Below, piece by piece: positions 15,990-22,989 of a stretch of 32,497 bases of DNA. The number at the start of each line of letters is the position of its first letter. Positions within the stretch are counted from its first letter, which is position 1. Under the pieces are notes generated by a model. The model saw nothing but the letters and a program-made list of their open reading frames with translations, was not told the origin of the DNA and ran no database searches. The position numbers and the translations under genes are program-made. Source of the stretch: JAVVEH01 sp032251435 (lineage in GTDB: Bacteria > Verrucomicrobiota > Lentisphaeria > Oligosphaerales > MVZH01); contig JAVVEH010000046.1 in assembly GCA_032251435.1 (NCBI GenBank), positions 1 through 32,497 of the forward strand, in the 5' to 3' direction.

Positions 15990-17156
15990 TTATCTCAGGC
16001 TCGTTCCAGCCGTTGGTTTTTCCGGTTCAGGATTCAGCAGCAAGCGCACTTCCTGGTCGCCATCGGACGCATGGATGATATATCGGTTTTCCACCTTGGC
16101 CAGCACGTCCCGGACGGTGTCGGAATAGAGGGCGGTGAGCATGGTTTCAGGATTTTTATTATACTCCTCGAGCACGGTCTCAAAGTAGGCGGCATCCGCT
16201 TTCACACTGGCGATCACCCGGGTTTTATAGCTGCGGGCCTGAGCCAGAATTTCACTTGCCCGGCCTTCGGCCTCAGCGATGATCTGGCGTTCATGGGAAC
16301 TGGCCTCCTCCAGTTTCACCTGGTATTCATTGGCGGCGTTGTTCACTTCCCTGAAGGCGGCTTGCGTGGCGTCAGGCGCCCGGGATGTCAGCATCACCTG
16401 ATCAATTTCCACCCCCAGATCCAACGTGTTCACCAGCTTCTCCAGGCGGGCTTGAACCGCGGCGGTAAGCAATTCCCGACCGGATGGGCCTTGCTCGTTC
16501 GTCCGCGCCTTGTAAAGCACATCTTCAACTGACCATGAGGCGACTTCCGTCAACGCGGCGTTTTCAAGACAATTTAAAATCAATTTTTCGGCGATGGCGT
16601 CGGTCGTTGTTTTAACCGTTTTGTCATAACCCGTGCGGTCCACCTGCCCCTCAAAAAATTCCAGATAGTACTTCCGGGCGTCCTTAACGGTGTAAACGAC
16701 AGACCACTGCATGTGAATAATATTCGTGTCGCCAGTCAGGCAATAGCCACTCTGTCCCGGGGCCAGCCCCGCGGTCTCATCAACGGCGGCGGTGCCGGGG
16801 TTAATGGCGTTGGGATCTTCGTTCAACCAAAAATGATCTGTCGTCAGCGTCACGGGCCGGCGGGCGGGAATGCGCTTGACCTCGTCGATGGGAGTGGGCC
16901 AGGCCCAATATAAGCGCCCGCTGGTGAGAATGGGGGATTGGTCCGCGCCCTTGCGGACCAGTTTGCCAAACCGGAACACCATGGCTTCTTCGTCCTCTTC
17001 AACCACGAACACGCCTTGAAAGAAGGCGCCGGCGAAGATGAGGACAATCAGGTATTTCAGCCCGACAAAAAAGATTCCGAGAGCCCGCACGAAGGCCTGG
17101 GCTCCGCCGCCCATCGAGTCGGTCGCTGTGGGTGTGTCAGGTCGTGTTTCTTTCAC
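15990..17156 (-). CDS. hflK: HflK-like SPFH domain membrane protein
   Basis: The 388-residue protein has one N-terminal membrane helix (about residues 30-52). An SPFH/band-7 domain follows (VVEEDEEAMVFRFGKLV, then SGYCLTGDTNIIHMQWSVVY), then a charged coiled coil rich in Ala, Glu and Arg (VKLEEASSHERQIIAEAEGRA) and a short hydrophilic tail. In Escherichia coli HflK and HflC form a ring around the FtsH protease and restrain it; here ftsH is not in the window. The start is a GTG at 17156, with AGGA about ten bases upstream; an ATG at codon 15 is the alternative. It follows hflC by 66 bases and precedes the P-type ATPase by 24. Confidence 0.88.
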   Translation of the reverse strand: MKETRPDTPTATDSMGGGAQAFVRALGIFFVGLKYLIVLIFAGAFFQGVFVVEEDEEAMVFRFGKLVRKGADQSPILTSGRLYWAWPTPIDEVKRIPARRPVTLTTDHFWLNEDPNAINPGTAAVDETAGLAPGQSGYCLTGDTNIIHMQWSVVYTVKDARKYYLEFFEGQVDRTGYDKTVKTTTDAIAEKLILNCLENAALTEVASWSVEDVLYKARTNEQGPSGRELLTAAVQARLEKLVNTLDLGVEIDQVMLTSRAPDATQAAFREVNNAANEYQVKLEEASSHERQIIAEAEGRASEILAQARSYKTRVIASVKADAAYFETVLEEYNKNPETMLTALYSDTVRDVLAKVENRYIIHASDGDQEVRLLLNPEPEKPTAGTSLR

Positions 17157-17222
17157 TGGTGTCTATTCCTGTTCAACCTGGAAGGCGCTCCCCGCCATGG
17201 CTCAGTCAGGTTAATGCCTCAG

Positions 17223-18239
17223 TTATTTTTCCGCGCCGACGCTGGGGGTTGTGTCGTCATCTCCGCTTTTCGGAGAGAGCAAATCCCCGGCGCCGGGCCG
17301 CAACAAGTCATAGGGCGGCGTTTCGGTGTCGAAGATCAAGGTGGTTTTCCCGCCCATGGTTTTGCGCAGGGCCTCCAGTTTCCGCAAAAACGCGGCCAGC
17401 TCGGGATTTTGTCTAAACACTTTGTACGATTCCGCCGCGGCCTGATCCCCCTCGCCACGGATGCGGGTGGCTTCAGCATGGGCGTTGGCGAGAATTTCCT
17501 GCACCCTTTCGTTCGCCGCCGCCCGAATCTTTTTGGCGTCGCGTTCGCCGTCCGAGCGGTAGTTGTTGGCCCGCCTCTGGCGATCCGTGCGCATACGCTC
17601 AAAGACTTTTTGGGTCACCTGTTCCGGGAAGCCGATATGTTTGATGCCCACATGTTTAATCTCAATGCCATATTTTTGGAGCGCGATATCTTGAACACCC
17701 GTCAGCGTGTCCCGCTCCAAATCCGTGATTTTAATGTGGCTTTTGTCAATATTAATCAACTGAGAGAGGGTATACTTTCCGATGGAGTTCGTGCGGCTGT
17801 TCCGGACTAATTCACTGACCGCCTCCTCGGCTTTGTCGGTGGTTTTAATCGCGGTGCTGAAAATATAGGGATCGCCGATGCGCCAGACGACAAATGTCGT
17901 GAGGATAATCTGGTAATCGTCTTTGGTCTGCATTTGCTCCAACTGTCCTTTGCGGAGTTCGTAGCATTGCCAGCGGGAGTCATGTTTCCACACCTCGTCC
18001 ACAAATGGCAATCTGGCGTGCAGCCCGGCCTTGTAAACCTTCACCGCCTCGGCTCCGTCAATCCGGGTGGTCCGCGGCTTGCCGAAGCGTCTGATAATGG
18101 CGTACTCGGTTTCCCTGACTTGGAAAACAAAAAGCACCCCGATAAAAATCACCGCCACAATGATGCCCAAGATAATGACCGGCCAGTGGATCCCGCCCCG
18201 GTCATGCTTACGTTCGTGTGTGTGTTCGTGTCCGTCCAT
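17223..18239 (-). CDS. hflC: HflC-like SPFH domain membrane protein
   Basis: This 338-residue protein pairs with the HflK homologue. A short His-rich cytosolic start (DGHEHTHERKHDRGG) leads into one membrane helix (PVIILGIIVAVIFIGVLFVF). The SPFH domain follows, with the HflC hallmarks ETEYAIIRRFG, KAGLHARLPFVDEVWKHDSR, SGQ-type beta strands and IDKSHIKITDLERDTL. The C-terminal coiled coil includes RQRRANNYRSDGERDAKKI. The start is set at ATG 18239: GGAG lies just behind the previous stop codon, giving a 16-base gap. An in-frame TTG at 18272 would overlap the upstream gene but has no ribosome-binding site. It is probably part of an FtsH-modulating or related membrane microdomain complex. Confidence 0.9.
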   Translation of the reverse strand: MDGHEHTHERKHDRGGIHWPVIILGIIVAVIFIGVLFVFQVRETEYAIIRRFGKPRTTRIDGAEAVKVYKAGLHARLPFVDEVWKHDSRWQCYELRKGQLEQMQTKDDYQIILTTFVVWRIGDPYIFSTAIKTTDKAEEAVSELVRNSRTNSIGKYTLSQLINIDKSHIKITDLERDTLTGVQDIALQKYGIEIKHVGIKHIGFPEQVTQKVFERMRTDRQRRANNYRSDGERDAKKIRAAANERVQEILANAHAEATRIRGEGDQAAAESYKVFRQNPELAAFLRKLEALRKTMGGKTTLIFDTETPPYDLLRPGAGDLLSPKSGDDDTTPSVGAEK

Positions 18240-18255
18240 CGGTAGGCGCGCTCCG

Positions 18256-20196
18256 TTAATCTTCACGTTCAAGATTGATATCTAAAAGATCGGTTCTAGC
18301 TTTTTCTTCCAAGTTTAAAACAATTGTTTCCCGGCCGCCTTTCACCGTGACAATATATTTCCGCCTGTCCGCGGTCTCAGTTTCAAGGACATCCAGAAAA
18401 CTATGAAGGGGAAACAGGGCCGGAGACGCGTGATAAGCGGTGAGCTGCTGGGCGAAACGGTCCGCCTCGGCGTTGGCGACTTGGCGGCGGTCATACGTGT
18501 AGCTGGCCGCTTCAGACAAAATGGTGGCGGCGTCTCCTTCCGCCCGGGCGACCGCGGACACCGCGTCGGTCTCGGCCCGTAAAATGATGGTGTGCATTTC
18601 CTCGCTGGCGGAGACCACCTCGTTAAAGGCGCCCCCCACCTTGACTGGCGGGTGAACACCATGTAAACCAAAAAAGACAATCTCCACGCCAAGCCGCAAA
18701 GCGTCCGCCCGCTCCTGCACCCGCTGGCTGATGACCCGCCCGGCCTCGTGCCGCTTTTTCGTGAGCAAATCATAAAAATCGACTTGGGCGCAATAACGGG
18801 TCAGCTCCTCGTGGGCCAACTCCATCAGCGCTTGATTGGGGTCGGCATGCCTGTACGCGTAGTCAAACAGGTTATTGACTTTGAAAAAGAGAGGCATGCT
18901 CACGGACAGAAAATAGGTGCTGACGGGGATGCGCTCCTGGACGGCGCTGGCGAATGTGTCCGCGTAAGTCTGATCCGGTCGGCTGGCGACGACAAAATTG
19001 ACTTCCTCTTTCGTATGGGCTTTATCCCAGATGATCACGCGGCCCGTCAGGTCTCCCATGTCATCAGGCGCGCTTTCCGATCCACCTGACGCCTCGTTGT
19101 CATCGGTTTCCGCATAGCCGACGGCGAGAGTCTGCACTCGTTGAACTGGAAACGTGTAAATTTTACCAAACGGCCAAGGCAGTTTCGCATACAGTCCGGG
19201 AGGAAGCGGTTCTTTGTTGGTCACGTTCCCAAACCATTCCCGAATGCCATTTTCCTCAGTGTCCACCACGGCAAAACACGTGGACAGCCAGAGAGCCCCG
19301 CATAAAAGCAACCCTAAAGGCAAGAGGCTGCGTTGGATAAACCCGTAAAACGCCCGTTCGCTGATCTTGAAACCAAATTGGTAATCCAAGGCCGCGGCCA
19401 CATTGCGGGCGATCCCTCCCGGCTCGGTCAGCAAGGCCAGTAACCGGCTCTCGATAATCGGGCGCTCTTCCTCATTGACTCGTCGCGGGCGGTAAAATTC
19501 AATGATGACACCGATCATGAGTTCGGCGGCGAGTGCCAGCAAGGCGATTAAGGCCGCGATACCCAGTTGGCGATCGATGCGTGGCCACGTTAAGGAAGAC
19601 GCGGCGATAAACAGGGCGATGGTCGCCAGCAACCACAGTGTTCCCGTGAAGAACAGCCAGGCCCCCGGCGGACGCAGCCAACGGCCTCCCTCATCCCGTG
19701 ACGCGCCGACACAAAAACTGCCAGCCAGGAATGTCACGACAAACAACACGCCGGTGAGAATGCCATAGCGGCCGGGATTCACCAAGACGGGAAGGGTCGG
19801 CATGCCGCTCCAGTTCCGCCAAACAAGTATGCCCGCCGCGAGGACACCGGCCCCCGCGCAAATCGCCAATACCGGCATGGCGCCTTTTTCATAGGTCTTG
19901 AAGGCGCGGGAGGCCATTTTCAAGGCCTCGTCAGAATCCTCAAAAAGCTCGCTGCCGGGATGTTCTTCCCGGTAGATCCGCAGGTTCAGAGCCTCCGCCT
20001 CTTCCCGACGGGCGAGACGGTAGCGCACGGCGGTCAACAGGGCGACAGCCGTGAACAAGCAGTTGCCCAACATCACCGGCGTGAGTGACAGACTTTTGGC
20101 GGCGAGGCTCAGTGCGGCGGAGACGGCGGTTAACACTAAACCGCCACCGAAAACCGCCCATGCGAGGCGCTCGGATCGAACGAGTTGATTGCCCAT
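18256..20196 (-). CDS. Seven-helix membrane protein fused to an SPFH domain
   Basis: From ATG 20196 the product is 646 residues; an in-frame ATG at 20271 would give 671. The first 320 residues contain six hydrophobic helices in three hairpins, which I cannot assign to a family. A seventh helix (LLPLGLLLCGALWLSTCFAV) then leads directly into an SPFH/HflK-like domain (VDTEENGIREWFGNV, LPPGLYAKLPWPFGKIYTFPV). Its coiled-coil section contains AEGDAATILSEAASYTYDRRQVANAEADRF. Ordinary HflK has one helix and about 400 residues. AGGAAG eight bases before ATG 20196 supports the shorter start. It heads a five-gene run with hflC, hflK, the P-type ATPase and the ABC ATPase, so it probably co-assembles with HflC/HflK. 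Confidence 0.85.
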   Translation of the reverse strand: MGNQLVRSERLAWAVFGGGLVLTAVSAALSLAAKSLSLTPVMLGNCLFTAVALLTAVRYRLARREEAEALNLRIYREEHPGSELFEDSDEALKMASRAFKTYEKGAMPVLAICAGAGVLAAGILVWRNWSGMPTLPVLVNPGRYGILTGVLFVVTFLAGSFCVGASRDEGGRWLRPPGAWLFFTGTLWLLATIALFIAASSLTWPRIDRQLGIAALIALLALAAELMIGVIIEFYRPRRVNEEERPIIESRLLALLTEPGGIARNVAAALDYQFGFKISERAFYGFIQRSLLPLGLLLCGALWLSTCFAVVDTEENGIREWFGNVTNKEPLPPGLYAKLPWPFGKIYTFPVQRVQTLAVGYAETDDNEASGGSESAPDDMGDLTGRVIIWDKAHTKEEVNFVVASRPDQTYADTFASAVQERIPVSTYFLSVSMPLFFKVNNLFDYAYRHADPNQALMELAHEELTRYCAQVDFYDLLTKKRHEAGRVISQRVQERADALRLGVEIVFFGLHGVHPPVKVGGAFNEVVSASEEMHTIILRAETDAVSAVARAEGDAATILSEAASYTYDRRQVANAEADRFAQQLTAYHASPALFPLHSFLDVLETETADRRKYIVTVKGGRETIVLNLEEKARTDLLDINLERED

Positions 20197-20499
20197 AAAT
20201 GACACACTTCCTGACCAAGCGCCGACAAGACGAGAGTAATTGAATCCCTCATCGACGCGGGCCCGTTTCATGCTCGACAGTCAGTGCCAGCCGACGATAC
20301 GCTGACGGCGGTAAAAGCACGTGGACTATAGCCCGTTTATCGCGCTTTGCACGGAAATAATTAAATAAATCAGCCAGGTTTCGCCGGAAGGATGTTTCAC
20401 AAGTGACGCTTGACTGTTCTCCTCATTTTCCCACAGTGATCCTCATTTGTGCGCCGCATCGATAAGAAACTTCGCCTTGACCATTCCTTACACGGGAAA
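20197..20499. other. Intergenic junction between the SPFH operon and the accessory region
   Basis: Three hundred bases without a supportable gene. It should hold the SPFH operon promoter. The best -10 on the minus strand is TATAGT (20330-20325), but no good -35 stands before it. Two copies of CCTCATTT occur near 20421 and 20441. Immediately to the right the truncated helicase reading frame ends, so a deletion breakpoint may lie here. No attachment-site repeat was recognised. Confidence 0.35.
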
Positions 20500-20796
20500 C
20501 TATTTTAGCTCCGCCGACTCGCTTGCGAAATCCGCGCCAACCGCATTGGCTTTCCCGACCGATAAAAGCAAATCGGAGGACTGATACTTCGCGCTCACCG
20601 CATCCACATTAATGCCCACGAGAACGCGAATATTCGGCACCGCTTCCAGATGCGGCCGTAGCGAGAAATAGCCCGACGCCCGGAAAAAACCGACCAAGGC
20701 GTCAAAAAAGGCGATATCGGGATTATGCTCAAATACGCCCGCAAATTTCTTCAGCAGTGTATTCTCAGCTTCATTAGTGAAAAATTTTGTGGACAT
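20500..20796 (-). pseudogene. N-terminal remnant of a PLD-like/helicase defence protein
   Basis: Only 98 codons remain. The start STKFFTNEAENTLLKKF, followed by FFDALVGFFRASGYFSLRPH and IRVLVGINVD, closely resembles the first 70-80 residues of the very large SNF2-type helicases that begin with a phospholipase-D-like domain and are common in restriction and defence loci. Those proteins usually exceed 900 residues and no helicase motif follows here. After INVD the sequence no longer looks like the family and ends in a stop. The ATG lies one base after the stop of the ImmA/IrrE gene (TAATATG), the remnant of a coupled operon. An upstream ATG at 20847 is not favoured. Assignment is from memory of the family, so moderate. 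Confidence 0.6.
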
Positions 20797-20797
20797 A

Positions 20798-21412
20798 TTA
20801 TAAACTCTCAAAAAGAATGCGTTTTTCAAGCACCTGACTGGAAACACCGAACTCCGAGGAAAGTGCGTCAGCTATGTACTGCCGAACGGTCTCCCCGGAT
20901 GCGTCCCACTCCCAAGCCGCCTCTGGCACCTTGGATTTCGCTTGTTCATAGCGGAATCTGAGAATGTCTTCAGGCACAAGCAATCGCCCGGCAAATTCAT
21001 TGGCGTGATTCTCCAGCCACCTGTATTCTTATTCAGGTAACGCCTACATAAATCTGATCCAGGCTTCAGCATCATCTATGGGGACCCCCTCCCAGACACC
21101 CCGGTGCAAAACATAATGTCCAAGCTCATGGGCCACAGAAAACCGCAGGCGGTTCGCATAGCGATCATCCATGTATTCATCCTGATCAACCAGCATGGTC
21201 TGAAAATCCGCCAGCAGTAAGGCATCAACATCCACATCGGAAAGCAACTGTTTGACTGGACGGATCTCAAATGCCAAGTCAAATTCCAGAATTGCCAGTA
21301 CGTCCACGGGGAGTGGATTGTTCCAGTAGGCGGATCTGAACGCATCCGCTTGCGACCGGATCGTTTCCCTGGTTAAATAAGGCGCTTTTAAAGTGGCCGG
21401 ATCAATGGGCAT
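20798..21412 (-). pseudogene. ImmA/IrrE family metallopeptidase interrupted by two in-frame stop codons
   Basis: In one uninterrupted frame of 204 codons plus the final stop, this is an ImmA/IrrE-type zinc peptidase, a class that cleaves or inactivates XRE repressors. The first 122 codons contain the zinc motif HELGH (residues 95-99, after FSVA). Then come TAG (21044-21046), four codons ALPE, and TAA (21029-21031). The frame then continues with EYRWLENHANEFAGRLLVPEDIL, the expected next segment with the third zinc ligand Glu in NEFAGRLLVP, and runs on to 20798. Intact relatives would have Gln and Glu where the two stops lie, so single-base changes (CAG to TAG, GAA to TAA) explain both. A 122-residue product would lack the third ligand. 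It sits 5 bases behind the XRE gene, its likely partner. Confidence 0.8.
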
Positions 21413-21417
21413 ACGAA

Positions 21418-21816
21418 TTATTTCCCATCCCCGGTTTCCACGGCCAGTTTTGCCAGCAGTTTCCGCATGTCTTCTTCGGTTGGTTTTTGTCCCCGGACAG
21501 TGCGGAAAAAGGCTGGCAGCGCCTCTTTCACCATTGGATTATCCATCAAATCCGATGGTATTTTCCCGCATTCGGCGGCGGCTTTATCAGACAACCGGTA
21601 CCAGTCATCATCTCCTTCTTTAATATCAAGGGCCGCCGCATAGCGAAGCAGAATATCCCGGTCCTGCGGGGGCCGCATCAATCCGCGTTCAAGGCGGCTG
21701 ATGTTTCCCGGATCAGAGCCTGATCGACGACAGAATTCCCGGAGGGTTATCCGTTTTCGTAGCCGGATATTTTTGAGAAGTTCGCCAAATTCCATGGTGT
21801 TTTCCCTGTTTTCCAT
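21418..21816 (-). CDS. XRE-family transcriptional regulator
   Basis: This is a 132-residue protein with an N-terminal Cro/C1-type helix-turn-helix: FGELLKNIRLRKRITLREF, then CRRSGSDPGNISRLERGLMRPP, with the recognition helix around SDPGNISRLERG. The C-terminal 65 residues are helical and not recognised. The pairing with an ImmA/IrrE gene directly downstream is a common repressor/antirepressor-protease module. ATG 21816 is chosen because AAAGGGGTG precedes it at good spacing. A longer reading frame to 21969 runs through the promoter and operator region and is not favoured. A 6-6 inverted repeat overlapping the -10 box (21873-21889) suggests autoregulation. Confidence 0.88.
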   Translation of the reverse strand: MENRENTMEFGELLKNIRLRKRITLREFCRRSGSDPGNISRLERGLMRPPQDRDILLRYAAALDIKEGDDDWYRLSDKAAAECGKIPSDLMDNPMVKEALPAFFRTVRGQKPTEEDMRKLLAKLAVETGDGK

Positions 21817-21872
21817 AATGCACCCCTTTTTTCTTGCCTGCTGTTTCCATGGCCGAATTGCCATGTCATGTG

Positions 21873-21915
21873 TTGTAAAGGAATTACAATATAACTGGGG
21901 GCTGGAAATTTGCAA
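21873..21915 (-). promoter_or_regulatory. Promoter and candidate operator of the XRE gene
   Basis: On the minus strand TTGCAA (21915-21910) and TATATT (21893-21888) are separated by 16 bases. A perfect inverted repeat TTGTAA-5-TTACAA (21873-21889) overlaps the end of the -10 box, the classic position for an autorepressor operator. It lies about 57 bases before the XRE ATG. Confidence 0.5.
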
Positions 21916-21969
21916 AATAAAAATGCGAATAAAAATTAGCGCATCACCCCGGAAGTAAGAGCGTGCCAC

Positions 21970-22509
21970 TTATTTTACGATCTTGACCTTATCGGTTGCC
22001 ATCACCAATCCTTTTAGAAACCGTATTGCCTTTTCCAGATCATCCCTTTTGACTAAGTGTGGCTCATTATCAGGTTTGGGTGAGGTCTTGGCCTGATGCG
22101 CGGCATCGCCACGCTTGGAAATAAGCTTGTTCAGTGTTTCTCTTGCAAGGTGGGCATCGTAGTTATCCCACACCCATTGTTCCGTAACATCCACCTCAAA
22201 ATAATTCTCAAACAATTGCTTGACCTTCAGGCTGTTGGGATTAAAGAAGCGCTTAAGGTCCTCAGCTAATCGTTTTTGAACAAATCGGCCCAAAGGACTG
22301 CCTCCAACGGCCTTTAGTAAAACTTCAAATTCTTCCCGAATCCGGTCTTTTATATACGTTTCCCATGCCGCCATGGCAATAACCAAACCAGCTCTCTTCA
22401 GAGTCTCTGGATTTCGATTAGACGTGGGTGTATTCTCATCATCAAAACGATCCAATAACTCCTGGGCGTCCTGTATTGACCGGTTAAATGCCTCTGCTGC
22501 TTCTGTCAT
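21970..22509 (-). CDS. HEPN-domain protein (RiboL-PSP-HEPN-like putative RNase)
   Basis: The 179-residue all-helical protein ends its core with SKRGDAAHQ, an R-x4-H motif (Arg133, His138 from the start used here), the catalytic signature of HEPN ribonucleases. The segment ALVIAMAAWETYIKDRIREEFEVLL-like upstream part (residues 40-66) matches the first helix pair typical of RiboL-PSP-HEPN proteins, often found in defence and toxin-antitoxin loci. It would cleave RNA, perhaps only when activated. ATG 22509 is chosen because AGGA lies six bases upstream; ATG 22515 abuts that site. It is 153 bases upstream of the XRE gene on the same strand, with a separate XRE promoter between. Whether the XRE protein or another neighbour restrains it is not known. 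Confidence 0.75.
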   Translation of the reverse strand: MTEAAEAFNRSIQDAQELLDRFDDENTPTSNRNPETLKRAGLVIAMAAWETYIKDRIREEFEVLLKAVGGSPLGRFVQKRLAEDLKRFFNPNSLKVKQLFENYFEVDVTEQWVWDNYDAHLARETLNKLISKRGDAAHQAKTSPKPDNEPHLVKRDDLEKAIRFLKGLVMATDKVKIVK

Positions 22510-22543
22510 TTTCATTCCTATTCTTCAAATTTTCAGCATTACA

Positions 22544-22559
22544 GAGTCAAATTAGACTC
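22544..22559 (-). promoter_or_regulatory. Small inverted repeat upstream of the HEPN gene
   Basis: GAGTC and GACTC arms with a 6-base A/T-rich spacer, 35 bases before the HEPN start codon. It could be an operator, but the arms are short and no convincing -35/-10 pair was found next to it. Confidence 0.25.
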
Positions 22560-22645
22560 ACCGTTATGCTATGGGTAATATTAAGATCCCGGCATGAACC
22601 GCTGTTCGTCATTTTTGTCTGGCGGGTGCAGATCAAGAACGGTTT

Positions 22646-22877
22646 TTCCGGGTTGCATTGTATCCGGGGGACGCTGGACCCCGGCGCGGCGCCGACCTGC
22701 CGCCAGTCTTTTTGTTTGTAGTCCACGGCTTTCAGCGTGTCTTATCCCCGGGGACACCCGTCAGATTCCAAACATTCGATTTGCGAACCCCGCAAAATAC
22801 AACTGGCCAACCGTCTGAAAAAATCCGGTTTTGCCAGATTTCAGGTCGCTAAAAGGAAATCGGAGGAGGTACCCGGC
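22646..22877 (+). repeat. Long direct repeat, copy A
   Basis: This 232-base non-coding element aligns with copy B (27074-27300) in the same orientation, at roughly 85-90 percent identity by eye. The longest identical block is 42 bases (22731-22772), built around the palindrome TCCCCGGGGA. A 27-base identical block follows at 22774-22800. Hairpins inside include CCGGGG/CCCCGG (22664-22684), whose arms are constant between copies while the loop varies, and TTCG/CGAA. The remainder of the 480-base gap is HEPN promoter sequence on the left and, at 22878-22989, very A/T-rich DNA with no gene. Confidence 0.85.
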
Positions 22878-22989
22878 GACCAATATGCCTGGCAAAAAAG
22901 CATTAAAACAAATCACCAAGCATAAAAGTATTTATTTTAAAGCTATTTTAAGCCTTAAAATTTATTCTTACCTTTTGATTAGCAAATAA

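Noticed and set aside
16938..17810. A 290-codon plus-strand reading frame over hflK and hflC
   Set aside because: It spans the junction of two well-supported genes on the other strand and shows no domain.
21029..21046. Stop-codon recoding in the ImmA/IrrE gene
   Set aside because: Both TAG and TAA would have to be read as amino acids, while neighbouring genes end normally at TAA and TGA codons. Point mutation is simpler.
22658..22852. A small reading frame in repeat copy A with a similar peptide in copy B (27099-27410)
   Set aside because: Indels between the copies shift the frame, so only the part after RVLSPGTPVRFQ agrees; the similarity follows from the DNA repeat.
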